From: Eubacteriales Family XIII. Incertae Sedis bacterium
GTDB taxonomy: Bacteria; Bacillota; Clostridia; Peptostreptococcales; Anaerovoracaceae
Reading direction: 5' to 3'
Length of the DNA stretch: 6,680 bases
NCBI GenBank assembly: GCA_031276775.1
Contig: JAISML010000007.1
Span: forward strand, 1 to 6,680
Of this stretch, positions 5,335-6,680 are shown piece after piece (the stretch's first letter is position 1; each line of letters starts with the position of its first letter). A model generated the notes under the pieces. The model was not told the DNA's origin. It ran no database searches and saw nothing but the letters and a program-made list of their open reading frames with translations. The position numbers and the translations under genes were made by a program.

Positions 5335-6680
5335 TCAGATGTCCAAATTCTTTACGTATTTGGCATTGTCTTCAATGAATTTTTTCCTTGGAGGCACCTT
5401 GTCCCCCATGAGCATGGTGAAGGTTTCATCCGCCGCCGCCATGTCGTCCACCGTCACCTGTATGAGCGTCCGCCTGTTCCAATCCATCGTCGTTTCCCAC
5501 AGCTGTTCCGCGTCCATTTCGCCGAGTCCTTTGTATCTTTGGATGTCGAGCTTCCCCTCCCCCAAGTCTTTCAGGAGCCGATCCTGTTCTTTTTCGCTGT
5601 AGGTGTAATGGGTGTCCTTGCCCTTTTTCACGCGGTAGAGCGGCGGTTGGGCGATGTACACGTAACCGTTCTGAATAAGCGGCGTCATGTGCCGGAAGAA
5701 GAACGTCAGGAGCAAGGTTCTGATGTGCGCCCCGTCCACGTCCGCGTCCGTCATGATGATGATCTTGTGATAGCGCAGTTTGTCAATGTCGAATTCGGGA
5801 TCGATGCCGCAGCCGAACGCCGTAATCATATTTTTGATCTCGTCGGAATTCAGCATCTTGTCCGTGCTGGACTTTTCCACGTTCAGGATCTTGCCCCTGA
5901 GCGGAAGGATTGCCTGCCGCGATCTGTCCCTGCCCATCTTTGCGCTGCCGCCGGCGGAATCGCCTTCCACGAGGAAGATTTCGGACACTTCAGGGTTCTT
6001 TTCGGAGCAATCGGCCAATTTGCCGGGCAATGTGCCGCCTTCCATCAGACTCTTTCGTTGGGTGTCCCGCACCTTGCGCGCCGCGATGCGCACCTTGGCG
6101 GCCTTGATGATCTTGTCCAGGATCTTCGCCGCCTGGGTGGGATGCTCTTCCAAAAACGCCATCAGACGCTCATTCGTGGCGGTTTCCACGAACCCGCGCA
6201 TGTCGCTGTTTCCGAGTTTTGCCTTGGTCTGTCCCTCAAATTGCGGGGAGGACAGTTTCACGGAGATGATGGCCGTAAGTCCCTCCCGCACATCCTCTCC
6301 CGTCAGATTTTCGTCCTTTTCTTTCAGGAGGTTTGTGCGGCGGGCGTAGTCGTTGAACACGCGCGTGAGGGAGGATTTGAAGCCCACCAAATGCGAGCCG
6401 CCTTCAATGGTGTTGATGTTGTTGGCGTAGGAAAAAACCGTTTCGTTGTAACGCTCGGTGTACTGCATGGCCACCTCGATTTCGGTGTCCTCTCCGCGCT
6501 TTGCCTCGAAATAGATGATGTCCTCATGGATGGGCGACTTGTTTTCGTTTTGGTGCTTCACGAATTCGCGGATGCCGCCTTCGTAATAGAATTCCTCTTT
6601 TTTCTTTTTGCCGTCCCGTTCGTCTTTCAGACTGATTTTTACGCCCTTGTTGAGGAACGCCATCTCGCGGAGCCGATGCT
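5335..6680 (-). CDS. gyrB: DNA gyrase subunit B, C-terminal two-thirds (5' end outside window)
   Basis: Partial gene for the ATPase and TOPRIM subunit of DNA gyrase, which with GyrA introduces negative supercoils using ATP. About 447 codons are visible. The frame stays open to the window edge: upstream of the internal ATG at 6663 it reads HRLRE, matching the family segment RLRExxFLNxG, so 6663 is not the start. Of a usual ~640 residues, roughly the first 190 (the N-box of the GHKL ATPase) are missing. Seen in order: the transducer segment with QTKAKLG, whose lysine contacts the ATP gamma-phosphate; the TOPRIM domain with EGDSAGG (Glu codon near 5967) and DADVDG (near 5748), which bind Mg2+; LRGKILNVEK; and the C-terminal QRYKGLGEM motif. 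It ends at TGA without the large insertion of enterobacterial GyrB, as in Gram-positives. The Asp of EGDSAGG and Lys of NVEK, quinolone-linked in E. coli, are retained. gyrA follows after 58 bases. Confidence 0.97.
   Translation of the reverse strand, partial: HRLREMAFLNKGVKISLKDERDGKKKKEEFYYEGGIREFVKHQNENKSPIHEDIIYFEAKRGEDTEIEVAMQYTERYNETVFSYANNINTIEGGSHLVGFKSSLTRVFNDYARRTNLLKEKDENLTGEDVREGLTAIISVKLSSPQFEGQTKAKLGNSDMRGFVETATNERLMAFLEEHPTQAAKILDKIIKAAKVRIAARKVRDTQRKSLMEGGTLPGKLADCSEKNPEVSEIFLVEGDSAGGSAKMGRDRSRQAILPLRGKILNVEKSSTDKMLNSDEIKNMITAFGCGIDPEFDIDKLRYHKIIIMTDADVDGAHIRTLLLTFFFRHMTPLIQNGYVYIAQPPLYRVKKGKDTHYTYSEKEQDRLLKDLGEGKLDIQRYKGLGEMDAEQLWETTMDWNRRTLIQVTVDDMAAADETFTMLMGDKVPPRKKFIEDNAKYVKNLDI

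Noticed and set aside
6661..6663. ATG as the start of a short gyrB
   Set aside because: The frame continues upstream as HRLRE, matching the conserved interior of GyrB, so this is an internal methionine.
1..6680. Search for CRISPR arrays, tRNA or rRNA genes, insertion sequences and attachment sites
   Set aside because: No regular repeat-spacer pattern, tRNA-like gene, transposase or terminal repeat was seen; nearly all bases are taken by housekeeping and regulatory genes.

Overview
The window is a GC-rich chromosomal segment with all recognisable genes on the minus strand, so transcription runs from high to low coordinates. In that order it holds the 3' two-thirds of gyrB (5335-6680, entering from outside the window), gyrA (2805-5276), rsbV (2412-2726), rsbW (1983-2393), sigB (1209-1970), trpS (217-1212) and the first 34 codons of gatC (1-103, running off the left edge). 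No RNA gene, mobile element, CRISPR array or phage gene is visible. Gaps between genes are short, the longest being 113 bases.

The organism is most likely a Firmicute of the Clostridia type with a GC-rich genome. A gyrB-gyrA pair followed by an anti-anti-sigma / anti-sigma / sigma trio of the RsbV-RsbW-SigB kind is a Gram-positive arrangement, and I recall a similar order near the origin in Clostridioides difficile. GyrB lacks the large C-terminal insertion of the enterobacterial enzyme, and ribosome binding sites are strong (GGAGG type), both fitting Firmicutes. I cannot name a genus. The position is probably close to the replication origin, inferred from gyrBA only.

Three functional blocks can be read. 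(1) gyrB and gyrA encode DNA gyrase, A2B2; the visible active-site residues are intact and the main quinolone-resistance positions look wild type. (2) rsbV, rsbW and sigB form a partner-switching module: the RsbW kinase either holds SigB inactive or phosphorylates RsbV on Ser59; unphosphorylated RsbV takes RsbW away and frees SigB. The proteins resemble the general-stress set (RsbV/RsbW/SigB) more than the sporulation set (SpoIIAA/SpoIIAB/SigF). The phosphatases that reset RsbV are not in the window. (3) trpS overlaps the end of sigB by four bases, and gatC follows, so tRNA-charging genes sit directly downstream of a stress sigma factor and are probably co-transcribed with it.

This is mainly a conserved housekeeping region. 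The points worth a second look are the coupling of sigB to trpS/gatC, the lack of a visible terminator or promoter between gyrA and rsbV, short repeats in the rsbV leader, a divergent sigma-4 region in SigB, an open coding-like stretch upstream of gatC, and start codons corrected from the Shine-Dalgarno positions. I found no convincing undescribed system.
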